Assembly (NCBI RefSeq): GCF_900112225.1
Contig: NZ_FOLD01000016.1
Coordinates: forward strand, 56,073-120,072
Direction: 5' to 3'
Length of the DNA: 64,000 nt
Source of the DNA: Massilia yuzhufengensis
GTDB lineage: Bacteria; Pseudomonadota; Gammaproteobacteria; Burkholderiales; Burkholderiaceae_D
The translations under genes and the position numbers were made by a program. The notes beneath the pieces were generated by a model, which ran no database searches, was not told the origin of the DNA, and saw nothing but the letters and a program-made list of their open reading frames with translations. How positions within the stretch are numbered: the first letter of the stretch is position 1; every line of letters begins with the position of its first letter. Shown in pieces: positions 1 through 9,036 of the stretch.

Positions 1-653
1 CGGGTGTCGAACATGGTCGCGCCGCCGCCCTCGGCGCCGCCGATGCGCGGCTTCACGCTGCCGCTGGTCCGGCACCAAATCTTGCCCCCCTGGCGAAAGC
101 GGTAGATTACCTGGCCGTCGGGCGCCGTGTAGGTGTCGCTGGCGAGGCTGCGCGCCGTGTCCTTGTGCGCGCCTTCGAGGGCCTGCCTGAAACGGCCCCA
201 TGGCGTGTCGGCGACGGCGGGCACGCCCGACTTCCCCTTGCGCAGTTCGCGGTCAATCGGCCCGGCGTCGCGCCGCGCGCGGCCCACCATGGCGTCCAGC
301 GCCGACTCGGCGGGAGCGGCCGGCTCGGCGACGGCCAACGGGTCGGCGGCCGGGGCGGGTGTCTCGGAGGGCGGGGTGATCGGTTCGGCCTCGCGCACGG
401 GCGCTCCGGGCGGCCGGTTGGCGCGTGCCTTGCGGGTGCCGGCGTCGCGAGCTGGGGGAGGGCGAAACTGCGCAACCTCGCGCGCCGGCGGCGGGAGCGC
501 GATCACATCGAACACCCGCTCCTCGCGGGTATCAAGCGCCGGCGGATGCGCGATCCGCCAGCTCCAGGCCAGCAGCAGGTGCAGGCCCAGCGTGGCCAGC
601 AGCGGCCAGCCGGGCGCGCGGCGCGGGTAGGCCGCGCCGTCGTCGAAGATCAA
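1..653 (-). CDS. Membrane-anchored proline-rich protein, C-terminus cut by window edge
   Basis: Unrecognised protein; about 217 codons are open from a TTG at 653 to the first base of the window, so the C-terminus is missing. Residues 1-18 are a short cytoplasmic-looking stretch (MIFDDGAAYPRRAPG), followed by one hydrophobic segment at about 18-33 (LLATLGLHLLLAW), then a long Pro/Ala-rich linker (residues 45-115) and a small folded region containing DTPWGRFRQALEGAHKD and a YRFRQGGKIWCRTSG strand pair. The layout recalls TonB-like or cell-envelope anchor proteins, but no TonB C-terminal domain is seen. The TTG lies 4 bases after the stop of the upstream M1 peptidase gene on the same strand, so the two are probably cotranscribed and the start is set by translational coupling; no better start is visible in this frame. 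Confidence 0.6.
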   Translation of the reverse strand, partial: MIFDDGAAYPRRAPGWPLLATLGLHLLLAWSWRIAHPPALDTREERVFDVIALPPPAREVAQFRPPPARDAGTRKARANRPPGAPVREAEPITPPSETPAPAADPLAVAEPAAPAESALDAMVGRARRDAGPIDRELRKGKSGVPAVADTPWGRFRQALEGAHKDTARSLASDTYTAPDGQVIYRFRQGGKIWCRTSGSVKPRIGGAEGGGATMFDT

Positions 654-657
654 CGGC

Positions 658-3303
658 TCAGGACTTCGGCGCCGTCATCGCCTTCTGGATAGCGACGCAG
701 CGCTGGTCTTCCTGCAGCGTGTCGAGCAGCGAGCGGCGGGTGCCGGCCGACAGGTCCTTCAGCTGCTGCGCCGCGCGCTCCAGGCGCTGCACGCTGGCCG
801 GGGTGCAGCTGGCCGGGATCATGGTGCCTGCATAGGAACGCATGAAGACCGGGCCGGCCGCCTTGTCGATCGCCGGCAGCCGGGCCAGGCGCGCGGCAGC
901 GGTCTGCTCGGCCAGCGCTTTTTGCTCGGTCGGGTACATGCTGCCCATCGCCGTGCGCACGCGCGAGAACGGCAGCTTGGTCTTGAGGTCCTCGACGTTG
1001 GCAAGCCACTCGGCCTTCACTTTCGGGTCGGGACGCACGACCGTGGCGGCCAGCGCCGCGCCCTGGCCGGTGTCGGACTTGTCGCGCAGGCTTTCTGCCT
1101 CCACCAGCGCAGCCGCGCCCTGGTAGTTGTAGCGGTTCAGGCGGGCGATGATGGCCCAGCGCTGGTCCTGGCCGATGTTCAGGCCTTCGGTGCCGCGTCC
1201 TTCGAGCATGCCGGCCAGGCGCGCCAGCGCTTCCGGGCTGCTTGCCATGCCCATGTAGGTGGCGAACCAGCGGCGCTGGAAGCTGTCGTTGCCCTTGTAG
1301 GCGAGCACACCCTGCCACGCCATGTCTTCCAGCTGCTTCGTGGTGCGCTTGGCGTAGGCGTTATCCAGGCCCATCGCATCGAGGTAGTACTTGGACGAAC
1401 CGACCTTGCCCAGCACGTCGCCCAGCAGGGTGTAATCTTTTTCCTGCGGCGCGTTGGCCAGCGCGACTTCGATGAACTCGTTCAGGGCCAGCTTGCCGTC
1501 TCGCACGCCGTCCCACAGGCTTTGCCACAGCATCGCGCGCAGCAGCGGATCGTCCACGCCGGCCAGCGTGGTGCGCGCGGTGGCGAACGAACGCTTGTCC
1601 AACTGGACCTTCACGAAGCCCCAGTCCTGGTAGTTCGGGTACACCAGGTCGGGGCAGGCCGCGCCGACCATGCCGGGGACCCTGGTGTTCGCGCCCGCAT
1701 AGGTCACCGGCACGTTCTTGGCCAGTACCAGCTTGCCGTTCACGAGCTTGAACGCGGCGACCTGCACGCGCTGCTCGCGCAGGGTGGGCAAAGCCTTGCT
1801 GGCGGCGGTCTGCTGCAGCGAGAACGACGAGATCTTGCCGCCGCTGCAGCTGTAGTTGGCGGCCACCGTGTTCACCCCGGCCTGGTACAGCCAGTCCTGG
1901 GTCCATTTACTCAGGTCGCGCCCGGCCGCGTCGCCCAGGCTGCCGATAAAATCTTCCAGCTTCGCGTTCTGCCACGAATACTTGACCAGGTAGTTGTGCA
2001 CGCCCTTGCGGAATACTTCCTCGCCCAGCATGTGGCGCAGCTGCTTCAGGGTCGAGGCGCCCTTGGAATAGGTGATGGCGTCGATATTGTCGAAGGCATT
2101 GCTCGAGGACGGCACCGGCACTTCGATCGGGTGGGTCGAGACCTTCTGGTCCTGGGCGTAGGCGCCCTGCTTGTCGTCCTGGTAGAAGGACTGCCAGGCG
2201 TCCTTGAATTCGGTCGCTTCGGCCGTGGCCAGGGTCGCCATGAAGGAAGCGAAGCTCTCGTTCAGCCACAGGCCGTTCCACCACTTCATGGTGACCAGGT
2301 CGCCGAACCACTGGTGCGCCATCTCGTGCATGATCACTTCGGCCTGCCGGGCTTTCTGCGCCGGGGTCATCTCGGCCTTGTACAGGAAGCCGCCTTCGGC
2401 GAAGGTGATCGCGGCGGCGTTTTCCATCGCGCCGTACAGGAAGTCCGGCACCAGCAGCTGGTCGTACTTCTCGAACTGGTACGGGATGCCGAAGTAGTCG
2501 TCGAAGAACGTCAGGCCGCTCTTGGTGTAGCGGAACCAGTCGGCTGGCGTTACCTGCTTGGCCACCGACTGGCGCGCGAACAGGCGCATCGGGTACTTGC
2601 CGCTCTTGTCTTCCCATACCTGGTAAGGACCGGCGTGCAGCGAGAAGTTGTAGGGGCTGAGTTTCTTCGTGGTCGGGAAGGTCCAGCGCTTGCCGCCGGC
2701 GGCGTCCGCGATCTTGTTCTCGCGGGTGGTGGTCACCACGTGCCAGTCGGCCGGGGCGTTGACGGTGACGGTGTAGGTGGCCTTCAGGTCGGGCTGGTCG
2801 AACACCGCGAACATCTGGTGCGCGGCGGCCGGCTCGAAGTGCGAGTAGGTGTAGACGCGGCCATCGACCGGGTCGACCATGCGGTGCAGGCCTTCGCCAT
2901 TGGTGCTGTGCAGGCGCTCGTAGCTGACGGTGACGGTGTTCTTGCCCTTGACCAGGTCTTGCGGCGCCAGCGTGAGGAACCACTGGTTGTAGCTCGGCGC
3001 GACGGGCTTGCCGTTGATGCTCAAGGATTTGACGGTGGCCTTGTTCAGGTCGAGCGTGACGGCGGAGTCGATATCCTTGAGGTCGAAGCTGACCGTGGTG
3101 GTGCCGGCGAAGCTTTCCTTGCCGGTGAGGGTGAAGTCGAGCACGTAGTCCACGTTCGACACGCGCGCGGAACGGGTCATCGCGTCGGATTCCGACAGGT
3201 AGGCGTTTTCGGCGCGTTGCATCGCCGGTGCGGCGGCTGCGGTGTTGAAGGCGAATGCGGAAGCGATGGCGAGTGCCATGGCGCGGGGTGCGAAGGTGTT
3301 CAC
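658..3303 (-). CDS. Secreted M1 family zinc aminopeptidase
   Basis: Metallo-aminopeptidase of the M1 family that removes N-terminal residues from peptides, here predicted periplasmic or secreted. The 881-residue protein starts at a GTG (3303) preceded by AGGAGA six bases upstream; an upstream ATG at 3324 lacks this site and would spoil the signal peptide (NTFAPRAMALAIASAFAFNT...AAA, residues 2-25). The exopeptidase motif GAMEN is at about residues 291-295 and the zinc motif HEMAH at about 326-330, with the distal Glu in WLNESFA about 19 residues later. A C-terminal ERAP1-like helical domain fills residues 510-880. Length fits the family. It is more like secreted M1 enzymes of Xanthomonas and Massilia than E. 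coli PepN, so no symbol is given. The downstream gene starts 4 bases after its stop. Confidence 0.95.
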   Translation of the reverse strand: MNTFAPRAMALAIASAFAFNTAAAAPAMQRAENAYLSESDAMTRSARVSNVDYVLDFTLTGKESFAGTTTVSFDLKDIDSAVTLDLNKATVKSLSINGKPVAPSYNQWFLTLAPQDLVKGKNTVTVSYERLHSTNGEGLHRMVDPVDGRVYTYSHFEPAAAHQMFAVFDQPDLKATYTVTVNAPADWHVVTTTRENKIADAAGGKRWTFPTTKKLSPYNFSLHAGPYQVWEDKSGKYPMRLFARQSVAKQVTPADWFRYTKSGLTFFDDYFGIPYQFEKYDQLLVPDFLYGAMENAAAITFAEGGFLYKAEMTPAQKARQAEVIMHEMAHQWFGDLVTMKWWNGLWLNESFASFMATLATAEATEFKDAWQSFYQDDKQGAYAQDQKVSTHPIEVPVPSSSNAFDNIDAITYSKGASTLKQLRHMLGEEVFRKGVHNYLVKYSWQNAKLEDFIGSLGDAAGRDLSKWTQDWLYQAGVNTVAANYSCSGGKISSFSLQQTAASKALPTLREQRVQVAAFKLVNGKLVLAKNVPVTYAGANTRVPGMVGAACPDLVYPNYQDWGFVKVQLDKRSFATARTTLAGVDDPLLRAMLWQSLWDGVRDGKLALNEFIEVALANAPQEKDYTLLGDVLGKVGSSKYYLDAMGLDNAYAKRTTKQLEDMAWQGVLAYKGNDSFQRRWFATYMGMASSPEALARLAGMLEGRGTEGLNIGQDQRWAIIARLNRYNYQGAAALVEAESLRDKSDTGQGAALAATVVRPDPKVKAEWLANVEDLKTKLPFSRVRTAMGSMYPTEQKALAEQTAAARLARLPAIDKAAGPVFMRSYAGTMIPASCTPASVQRLERAAQQLKDLSAGTRRSLLDTLQEDQRCVAIQKAMTAPKS

Positions 3304-3610
3304 GTGGTCTCCTGGACAGCGCATGCTGGGTGCGCGTTAAAAATAATCGCGCAAGAATAGCATGGGTCAGGTGGGGTTTACATCACATGCATATACGGTT
3401 GTGGGGTGCGTACGTTCAAGGTGCAAGTTGACTAAGTGGGGTGCGACGGACTTGGGTTCCAGCCTGCGCCGGAAGTCGTAGGCGCCAGTGGCGCGTACGA
3501 CGGTTCTAAAACCTGAGCAGAGAATGGCGTCGCTACTGGCCGTCTGCCTCAGCCCGTCGTCCCGGCGAAGGCCGGGACCCAATGTCGTCGCATACCGCTA
3601 ACGCGCGTAT
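3304..3610. other. Intergenic region of about 300 bp between M1 peptidase and nemA
   Basis: Contains the promoter side of the M1 peptidase gene and the end of nemA. The only open frame inside (minus strand, about 71 codons, ending near 3367) has no ribosome binding site, and its reading GPGLRRDDG is the usual spurious translation of a dispersed hairpin repeat, so I do not call it a gene. Apart from the hairpin at 3559-3578 I see no structured feature. Confidence 0.6.
3559..3578. repeat. REP-like hairpin
   Basis: GTCCCGGC and GCCGGGAC form a perfect 8-bp inverted repeat around a GAAG loop, inside the context CCCGTC-GTCCCGGCGAAGGCCGGGAC-CCAATGTCGT. This is the type of intergenic repeat that produces false ORFs reading VPAFAGTTG or GPGLRRDDG in many proteobacteria. 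A related hairpin of similar use is at 21132-21161. Confidence 0.6.
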
Positions 3611-4666
3611 TTACCCCAGCGCCGGATAATCCGTGTACCCCTCCGGCCCCGCATGATAAAACAGCTCCGGCTTCGGCTGGTTCAGCGGTGCATCGACCTT
3701 GAAGCGCTTCGGCAGATCCGGGTTCGCGATGAACCACACGCCAAACGCCACGGCATCGGCCTCGCCCGACTCGATCAGCGCCTGCGCACTGTCCTTGGTC
3801 AGCTTTTCATTGGCGATGTACACGCCGCCGAATTCCTTTTTCAGGTACGCGCGCAGGCTGTCGTCGCCGATGGCTTCGCGGGCGCAGATGAAGGCGATGC
3901 CGCGCTTGCCGAGTTCGCGCGCCACGTAGCCGAAGGTCTCGCGTGGGTTCGAGTCGCCCATGTCGTGTGCGTCGCGGCGCGGGGCCAGGTGCATGCCGAC
4001 ACGGTCGGCGCCCCAGACCTCGATACAGGCATCGGTCACTTCCAGCATCAGGCGGGCGCGGTTCTCGACCGGGCCGCCGTAGGCGTCGGTGCGCTGGTTA
4101 GTGGAATCCTGCAGGAACTGGTCGAGCAGGTAGCCGTTGGCGCCATGGATCTCCACGCCGTCGAAACCGGCCAGCTTGGCGTTTTCCGCGCCCTTGCGGT
4201 AGGCCGCGACAATGCCCGGAATCTCGGACAGGTCCAGCGCGCGCGGGGTCGGGTAGTCGCGCTTCGGGCGCACCAGGCTCACGTGGCCCTGGGCGGCGAT
4301 GCTCGATGGCGCTACCGGCGCCTGGCCGTCGAGGAAGACCGGGTCCGAGATGCGGCCGACGTGCCACAGCTGCAGGAAGATGCGGCCACCGGCCTGGTGC
4401 ACGGCGTCGGTGACGATCTTCCAGCCTGCCACCTGCTCGTCGGACCAGATGCCCGGGGTGTCGGCATAGCCCACGCCCATCGGGGTGACGGCGGTGGCTT
4501 CCGACAGGATCAGGCCGGCGGAGGCGCGCTGCACATAGTATTCGGCCATGATCGCGTTCGGCACGCGGGCGCCGCCCACGGCGCGCGAACGGGTCAGCGG
4601 CGCCATGATGATGCGGTTGGGGAGTTCGAGTGCGCCTACCTTGATGGGATCAAACATGCTGCTCAT
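3611..4666 (-). CDS. nemA: Alkene reductase of the old yellow enzyme family (NemA-like)
   Basis: FMN-dependent ene-reductase acting on activated C=C bonds and nitro or maleimide compounds with NAD(P)H. The 351-residue protein is a single TIM barrel starting [22 protein letters not shown]; the active-site pair is in [16 protein letters not shown] (about residues 177-190), followed by the family sequence [11 protein letters not shown]. The start at 4666 has TAGGAG eight bases upstream, and this site overlaps the stop codon of the ArsR-type gene just upstream, so the two form a tight operon (11-base gap). Coupling to an electrophile-sensing ArsR/TetR type repressor is the usual arrangement for nemA, and the inverted repeat at 5007-5030 is the likely operator. 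Confidence 0.93.
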   Translation of the reverse strand: MSSMFDPIKVGALELPNRIIMAPLTRSRAVGGARVPNAIMAEYYVQRASAGLILSEATAVTPMGVGYADTPGIWSDEQVAGWKIVTDAVHQAGGRIFLQLWHVGRISDPVFLDGQAPVAPSSIAAQGHVSLVRPKRDYPTPRALDLSEIPGIVAAYRKGAENAKLAGFDGVEIHGANGYLLDQFLQDSTNQRTDAYGGPVENRARLMLEVTDACIEVWGADRVGMHLAPRRDAHDMGDSNPRETFGYVARELGKRGIAFICAREAIGDDSLRAYLKKEFGGVYIANEKLTKDSAQALIESGEADAVAFGVWFIANPDLPKRFKVDAPLNQPKPELFYHAGPEGYTDYPALG

Positions 4667-4677
4667 GTGGTGTACTC

Positions 4678-4974
4678 CTAAAGTCCGTCATTGAGTTGGT
4701 CGAGGAAGGCCTGGATGGTGTCCTCGTTGCGTTGGAAGAAGATGAACTGGCCGACCCGGCGGGTGTTCACCAGCCCGGCACGCGCAAGCGTGGCCAGGTG
4801 GGCCGAGACGGTCGACTGCGACAGGCCGGTGCGCTGGTCGATCAGCTTGCAGCACACGCCGAAATCGAGCGGGTGCTCCTGTTCGGCGAAATGCTGGTGC
4901 GGGTCCTTCAGCCAGTGCAGGATCTGGCGCCTGACGGGGTTGGCCAGCGCCTTGTGGATCGCGTCGATGTCCAT
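4678..4974 (-). CDS. ArsR family repressor upstream of nemA
   Basis: Small winged-helix repressor of 98 residues. Residues 1-25 hold the N-terminal helix [19 protein letters not shown]; the recognition helix is in [20 protein letters not shown] (about 54-73) and the wing follows ([16 protein letters not shown]). A Cys pair (GVCCKL, residues 40-43) just before the DNA-binding helices could be the redox or electrophile sensor; this is inference. Metal-binding CxC motifs of classical ArsR are absent. It is cotranscribed with nemA and divergent from the sugE gene, with a 114-base shared regulatory region. Confidence 0.9.
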   Translation of the reverse strand: MDIDAIHKALANPVRRQILHWLKDPHQHFAEQEHPLDFGVCCKLIDQRTGLSQSTVSAHLATLARAGLVNTRRVGQFIFFQRNEDTIQAFLDQLNDGL

Positions 4975-5006
4975 GGGTTCTTCCTTATATCGGGTTCTTT
5001 CGATCC

Positions 5007-5030
5007 GAATATCGTCATCTTACGATATTC
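5007..5030. promoter_or_regulatory. Probable operator between arsR-type gene and sugE
   Basis: GAATATCGT (5007-5015) and ACGATATTC (5022-5030) form a perfect 9-bp inverted repeat with a 6-base spacer. A second, looser copy of the half-site (ATATCGG at 4988-4994, CCGAATAT overlapping 5005-5012) lies on the repressor side. Placement between the divergent repressor and exporter genes fits an autoregulatory ArsR-type operator. Confidence 0.6.
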
Positions 5031-5088
5031 AGAAAAATCCTGCTTGCGGCCGCTATACTCGAGACTTTTTGCGGGAAGAGGAGTACAC

Positions 5089-5409
5089 ATGAGCTGGTTC
5101 TACCTGTTCATCGCCGGTCTGCTGGAAGTGGCCTGGGCGGTCGGCCTGAAATACACGCACGGGTTCACGCGCCTGATGCCATCGCTGTGGACATTGCTGG
5201 CCATGCTGGGCAGCGTCGGTATGCTGGGCCTGGCGCTGCGCAACCTCCCGCTGGGCACCGCCTATGCGGTCTGGACCGGCATCGGCACCGTCGGCACCGC
5301 GATCTGCGGCATGGTGCTGCTGAACGAGCCGGCCGGCGCCATGCGCCTGGGCGCGATCGCGATGATCGCCGGCGGCATCATCGCGCTCAAGGTGCTCACG
5401 CCCACCTGA
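5089..5409 (+). CDS. sugE: SMR family exporter SugE/Gdx
   Basis: Four-helix small multidrug resistance protein of 106 residues acting as an antiparallel dimer in the inner membrane. The Gdx subtype exports guanidinium in exchange for protons, and quaternary ammonium compounds in some members. The N-terminal signature [18 protein letters not shown] carries the essential Glu (Glu13), and [16 protein letters not shown] matches helix 3 of SugE rather than EmrE. The ATG at 5089 is preceded by GAGGAG eight bases upstream. No guanidine riboswitch fold (guanidine I, II or III) is evident upstream; control is more likely through the shared operator with the divergent ArsR-type gene. Confidence 0.93.
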   Translation: MSWFYLFIAGLLEVAWAVGLKYTHGFTRLMPSLWTLLAMLGSVGMLGLALRNLPLGTAYAVWTGIGTVGTAICGMVLLNEPAGAMRLGAIAMIAGGIIALKVLTPT

Positions 5410-5413
5410 GGCC

Positions 5414-6388
5414 TTATTCGCGGCCGAAGGCCGGGTTGGGGCGGGTGAGGTAGTACCACTCCGAGTTGGCGCCCGCCTTCGCGTCGGGGAACAGGATGCG
5501 GCCGCTGAAGTCGGCCGTCACCAGCGTGCCGTCGGCGCGCATGCCGATCTCCTCGCCTTGCTCGACCGGATCGAAACTGGCCCACGCGCGGCTGAAGCGG
5601 TCGTCCGCATGCAGCTTGTCGTGCACCACGACCATGGACAGCGCTTCCATCTGGTCGAACGGGATGGGTTGCGGATCCGGCGCCTCGATGAGTTTCAAAT
5701 GCGCCAGCGTGTTCATGATGGCGCGGTAGGCGACGTCGGGCGAGGCCGGATCGAGGTGCTGGCCGCATTCCAGCGTGAGCGCATAGCCGCCGGTGGTGCG
5801 CATGTATTCGGTGGTGCCCACGCCGTAGCGCAGCACGGTTTCCAGTTCGGCGGCATTGCCGCGGCTGCGGCGCTGGACGCCGTCGCCGTAGGCCGCCAGC
5901 CAGCCGTCCACGAAACGCGTCACGCCCAGCCGGCGCGCCAGCGCGCGTTCCTGGGCGGCGTGGCTGAACGGCTGCAGCGGACCGTCGTTGTCGAGCGGGC
6001 CGACCATCACGAAGGGCAGGCCGCCGGCCGCATTGAAGGAATGCAGGTCGAGCAGCACGTCGTGCTGGGCCAGCAGGGGACACAACCAGTTGGCGATGTG
6101 GTCCTCGAAATCCTGCGGGTCGTCCTTCGGGAACAGGTTGCGGTTCAGGTTGCGGTCGCCGTTGCGGGTATTCTGCTGGTAGGCCTTCGGGTTCACGATC
6201 GGCACGAAGGTCACGCTGCCGGCGGCGATGTGCAGCCGGCCGCTGTCGATCTCGTCCATCACGCGGCCGATGCCGATGGTGCCGCACACTTCATTGCCAT
6301 GGGTCGCGCCCATGATGATGACGCGCGGGCCGGGCTGCAGGCCGGTGTAGTTGACGGACTTGAACTGGTAGGTGCTGGGGGAAATCAT
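5414..6388 (-). CDS. Succinylglutamate desuccinylase/aspartoacylase family zinc hydrolase (M14-like)
   Basis: Zinc-dependent amide hydrolase of the AstE/AspA branch of the carboxypeptidase M14 fold, 324 residues. The first zinc-binding motif is GATHGNEVCGT (about residues 27-37, His and Glu ligands), the third ligand is the His in VLLDLHSFNAAGG (about 110-122), and a C-terminal beta domain follows. The ATG at 6388 is chosen over the upstream in-frame codons because the protein then begins MISPSTYQFKSVNYTG like its relatives; AGGA lies about 12 bases upstream, a somewhat long spacing. Its substrate cannot be inferred; it stands alone, with sugE ending four bases away on the other strand. Confidence 0.85.
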   Translation of the reverse strand: MISPSTYQFKSVNYTGLQPGPRVIIMGATHGNEVCGTIGIGRVMDEIDSGRLHIAAGSVTFVPIVNPKAYQQNTRNGDRNLNRNLFPKDDPQDFEDHIANWLCPLLAQHDVLLDLHSFNAAGGLPFVMVGPLDNDGPLQPFSHAAQERALARRLGVTRFVDGWLAAYGDGVQRRSRGNAAELETVLRYGVGTTEYMRTTGGYALTLECGQHLDPASPDVAYRAIMNTLAHLKLIEAPDPQPIPFDQMEALSMVVVHDKLHADDRFSRAWASFDPVEQGEEIGMRADGTLVTADFSGRILFPDAKAGANSEWYYLTRPNPAFGRE

Positions 6389-6477
6389 TGCGTGGCGATC
6401 CTGGAGGGATTTTTTCGGGTGCGGGTATTCTATCGGTAAAAGTTGCCCCATGTCGAAGGCGCATGGCATCATCCGGC

Positions 6478-7623
6478 ATGCAGCCAGCCATTCCAACCGC
6501 CCGTATCCACGGCCTCGACACCCTGCGCGCGCTCGCCGTCACGCTGGTGGTGCTGCACCACTACGTGCTGTTCGTCAGCGACGCACCCACCTTCGGATGG
6601 GTGGGCGAGATCGGCTGGGTCGGGGTCGACCTGTTCTTCGCGCTGTCGGGCTACCTGATCGGCAACCAGATCTTCGCCGCCCTGCGCAGCCCGGGCGGCT
6701 TCTCGCTCAAGCATTTCTACGCGCGCCGCCTGCTGCGCACGCTGCCCAATTACTGGGTGGTGCTGGCCCTGTACTTCCTGTGGCCGGCCTTCCGCGGCGA
6801 CGCCCCGCTGCTGCCGCTATGGAAGTACCTGGCCTTCGTCCAGAACTTCGCGCTGGAGCCGGGCAGCGCCTTCTCGCACAGCTGGTCGCTGGCGATCGAG
6901 GAGCAGTTCTATCTCTTGCTGCCGGCCGTGGCCTTGCTCGGCGCCCTGTGGGGCGGGTCGCTGCGGCTGGCCTGGGTGGCGATCGCGCTGGCCTTTGCCG
7001 CCGGCATGCTGGTGCGCGCCGAGCTGTGGCAGGACCTGGTTGGAGGCCAGAAGTATCAGCTTTACTTCTATTTCAAGCACATTTATTACTCCAGCTTATG
7101 CCGTTTCGACGAGCTGCTGGCCGGCGTCGCGCTGGCGCTGCTGCGCAACCATCATCCCGCGGCGTGGGGCAGGCTCACGCGTCACGGGAACCTGGTGGGC
7201 CTGGCGGGGCTGCTGGTGTGCGCCGTAGCGTTCTGGCTATTCATTGACGACCGCTACGGCTTTGCGATCACCGTGTTCGGCTTCCCGCTGCTGGCGCTGG
7301 GGTTTTCGCTCTTGATCGCTTCAAGCGTGTCGGAGAATTCGCTGCTGCGCACCGTACGCGTGCCCGGCGCGGGACCGCTGGCCCTGTGGTCGTATGCGAT
7401 CTACCTGCTGCACAAGCAAGTGTGCGTGCTGGGGGCGACATGGATGGCGACCTACGGTTATGGGGCCGAGTCGCCCCTGACCATCGTGGCCATGCTGGCG
7501 CTGTCGGTGCTCACCGGCTGGCTGCTCTACAAGCTGGTGGAGACGCCCTTCATGCGGCTGCGCGAGCGCTACGTGCCGAGCAACGCGGCGCGCCCCGGGC
7601 AGCTTACGCCCGCGCCTCGATGA
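6478..7623 (+). CDS. Acyltransferase 3 family membrane protein (OafA/YrhL-like)
   Basis: Inner-membrane acyltransferase of about 381 residues with ten or so hydrophobic helices. It opens with the family motif IHGLDTLRALAVTLVVLHHY; the catalytic His is in the LHHY segment and the conserved GxxGVDLFFALSGYLIG follows at about residues 45-60. Such proteins O-acylate lipopolysaccharide, exopolysaccharide or peptidoglycan sugars; no glycan gene neighbours allow the target to be named. The start is uncertain: ATG at 6463 has GAAGG only three bases before it, and ATG at 6478 gives the more usual N-terminus. The 3' end overlaps the convergent gene by 20 bases. Confidence 0.9.
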   Translation: MQPAIPTARIHGLDTLRALAVTLVVLHHYVLFVSDAPTFGWVGEIGWVGVDLFFALSGYLIGNQIFAALRSPGGFSLKHFYARRLLRTLPNYWVVLALYFLWPAFRGDAPLLPLWKYLAFVQNFALEPGSAFSHSWSLAIEEQFYLLLPAVALLGALWGGSLRLAWVAIALAFAAGMLVRAELWQDLVGGQKYQLYFYFKHIYYSSLCRFDELLAGVALALLRNHHPAAWGRLTRHGNLVGLAGLLVCAVAFWLFIDDRYGFAITVFGFPLLALGFSLLIASSVSENSLLRTVRVPGAGPLALWSYAIYLLHKQVCVLGATWMATYGYGAESPLTIVAMLALSVLTGWLLYKLVETPFMRLRERYVPSNAARPGQLTPAPR

Positions 7624-8077
7624 CCCCAAAAGCCGCCGGCGCATCGGCCAGGTAAGCCAGGATCGCATTGGCCTGCACATGCGGCTCGTAGCTTGAAGTG
7701 TCGCGGATCGCCTGGCGCAGCCCCGGCACGGCTTCCATCGTATGCGGGCTGCGATAGCTGGCCACCAGCAGCTGCGCCAGGTCGACCGGCGCCCCGTTCG
7801 TGCGGCGCAGGCGCTGCTCGATTACGCCAAGCAAGGTGCGCTGCATGCGCGGCGTCGGGTTGAGGATTTCGCCAAACACCAGCGGCGTATTGGCGATGGC
7901 TTCGCACACCGCGTGCTCGATGGCGTCGGGCTTGAGGTCGGAGGCGATGTCGAAATAGGCCTTGTTCCAGCGCGTGCGCGCATACGGATGGCCGGGCGGG
8001 AAGGAATCCACGGTTTCCAGCCCGAGCGCGCGGCTGGCGCGCCCGAGCAGGGTGGCGAGGGTGTCGATCAGCGGCAT
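7604..8077 (-). CDS. Hypothetical protein, 157 aa
   Basis: Unrecognised. It begins MPLIDTLATLLGRASRALG and is mainly helical, with no signal peptide, membrane segment or cofactor motif. The middle part (residues 45-75) reads DAIEHAVCEAIANTPLVFG and the end repeats short helices (NAILAYLADAPAAFGVIEARA). It overlaps the acyltransferase gene tail-to-tail by 20 bases and is followed 40 bases later by the pirin gene reading toward it, so it may be the last gene of a pirin transcript. Base composition and codon use match its neighbours, so it is probably a real chromosomal gene. Confidence 0.65.
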   Translation of the reverse strand: MPLIDTLATLLGRASRALGLETVDSFPPGHPYARTRWNKAYFDIASDLKPDAIEHAVCEAIANTPLVFGEILNPTPRMQRTLLGVIEQRLRRTNGAPVDLAQLLVASYRSPHTMEAVPGLRQAIRDTSSYEPHVQANAILAYLADAPAAFGVIEARA

Positions 8078-8117
8078 GATGGGAAGAGCGAATACGTCAT
8101 GCCGCCAGTGTAGCGCA

Positions 8118-8987
8118 TCAGGCGAAACGGCCGGCCCGGAAGTCGTCGAAGGCCTGGTGCAGCTGCTCGGTCGTGTTCATCACGAACGGACCATGCTGGG
8201 CGATCGGCTCGTTCAGCGGGCGTCCCGCCAGCAGGATCAGGCGGGTAGGTTCGATCGCCTTGATGCGCACGCCGTCGGCGCCCGGTGCATTGTCGAGGAT
8301 CGCCATGCGGGTCTTGCCCACGCCCTTGCCATCGACCACCACTTCGCCCCGGTACACATAGAAGAAGGCGTTGTGCCCCGGGGGGATCGGCTGCTCGAAC
8401 GTCACCCCGGCCGGGATCTCGATGTCGAGGTAGAGGGGCAGGGTGTGCGCGCGCTGCACCGCCCCGGCCACGCCGTGGGTCTCGCCCGCGATCACCTGCA
8501 CCGTCACGCCATCGTCATTGGTAAAGCGCGGCACTTCCTCGGCCGGGATGTCGCGGTACCACGGCGCCTGCATCTTGTCCTTGCCCGGCAAATTGAGCCA
8601 CAGCTGGAAGCCTTCCATCAGGCCCTCGTCCTGCTCCGGCATTTCGGAGTGGATCACGCCGCGCCCGGCCGTCATCCACTGCACGCCGCCATTGGTCACC
8701 AGGCCTTCGTTGCCGGCGCTGTCGCGGTGGCGCATGCGGCCATTGAGCATGTAGGTGACGGTCTCGAAGCCGCGGTGCGGGTGCTCCGGGAAGCCGGCGA
8801 TATAGTCGCCCGCCTTGTCGCTGCCGAAGGCGTCCAGCATCAGGAAGGGGTCGAGGCGGCGCTGCAGGGTACCGGTGAGGACGCGGTTGATCTTCACGCC
8901 CGCGCCATCCATCACGAACTGGCCGTTGACCAGGCGTTCGACGCCGCGCGAGGTGGCGATGGTGGAAGTGGTAGTGAGCTCGGTCAT
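8118..8987 (-). CDS. Pirin family protein (bicupin)
   Basis: Two-cupin iron protein of 289 residues; characterised pirins include quercetin 2,3-dioxygenases and redox-linked regulators. The N-terminal cupin carries the metal-binding pattern HPHRGFETVTYMLNG (about residues 57-71) with the later His in GRGVIHSEMP, followed by a C-terminal cupin with GHNAFFYVYRGEV. The ATG at 8987 has AGGAGA six bases upstream; the longer frame extending to 9083 lacks this. A divergent second pirin is at 34523-35419. The azoreductase gene upstream on the same strand is 49 bases away, so an operon of two redox genes is possible. Confidence 0.92.
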   Translation of the reverse strand: MTELTTTSTIATSRGVERLVNGQFVMDGAGVKINRVLTGTLQRRLDPFLMLDAFGSDKAGDYIAGFPEHPHRGFETVTYMLNGRMRHRDSAGNEGLVTNGGVQWMTAGRGVIHSEMPEQDEGLMEGFQLWLNLPGKDKMQAPWYRDIPAEEVPRFTNDDGVTVQVIAGETHGVAGAVQRAHTLPLYLDIEIPAGVTFEQPIPPGHNAFFYVYRGEVVVDGKGVGKTRMAILDNAPGADGVRIKAIEPTRLILLAGRPLNEPIAQHGPFVMNTTEQLHQAFDDFRAGRFA

Positions 8988-9036
8988 GCTGTTCTCCTGT
9001 TGGTTGGTGTCGATGCTGCGCCGCGCGTCGCGGATC

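Noticed and set aside
922..3360. Long plus-strand open frame antisense to the M1 peptidase gene
   Set aside because: Reads as a low-complexity His/Arg/Gly-rich shadow of the high-GC gene; no ribosome binding site or family match.
3367..3582. 71-codon minus-strand frame between the M1 peptidase and nemA
   Set aside because: Translation GPGLRRDDG comes from a dispersed hairpin repeat; no ribosome binding site.
4978..5088. Guanidine riboswitch upstream of sugE
   Set aside because: No guanidine-I, -II or -III consensus or stem pattern is visible; only the 9-bp dyad.
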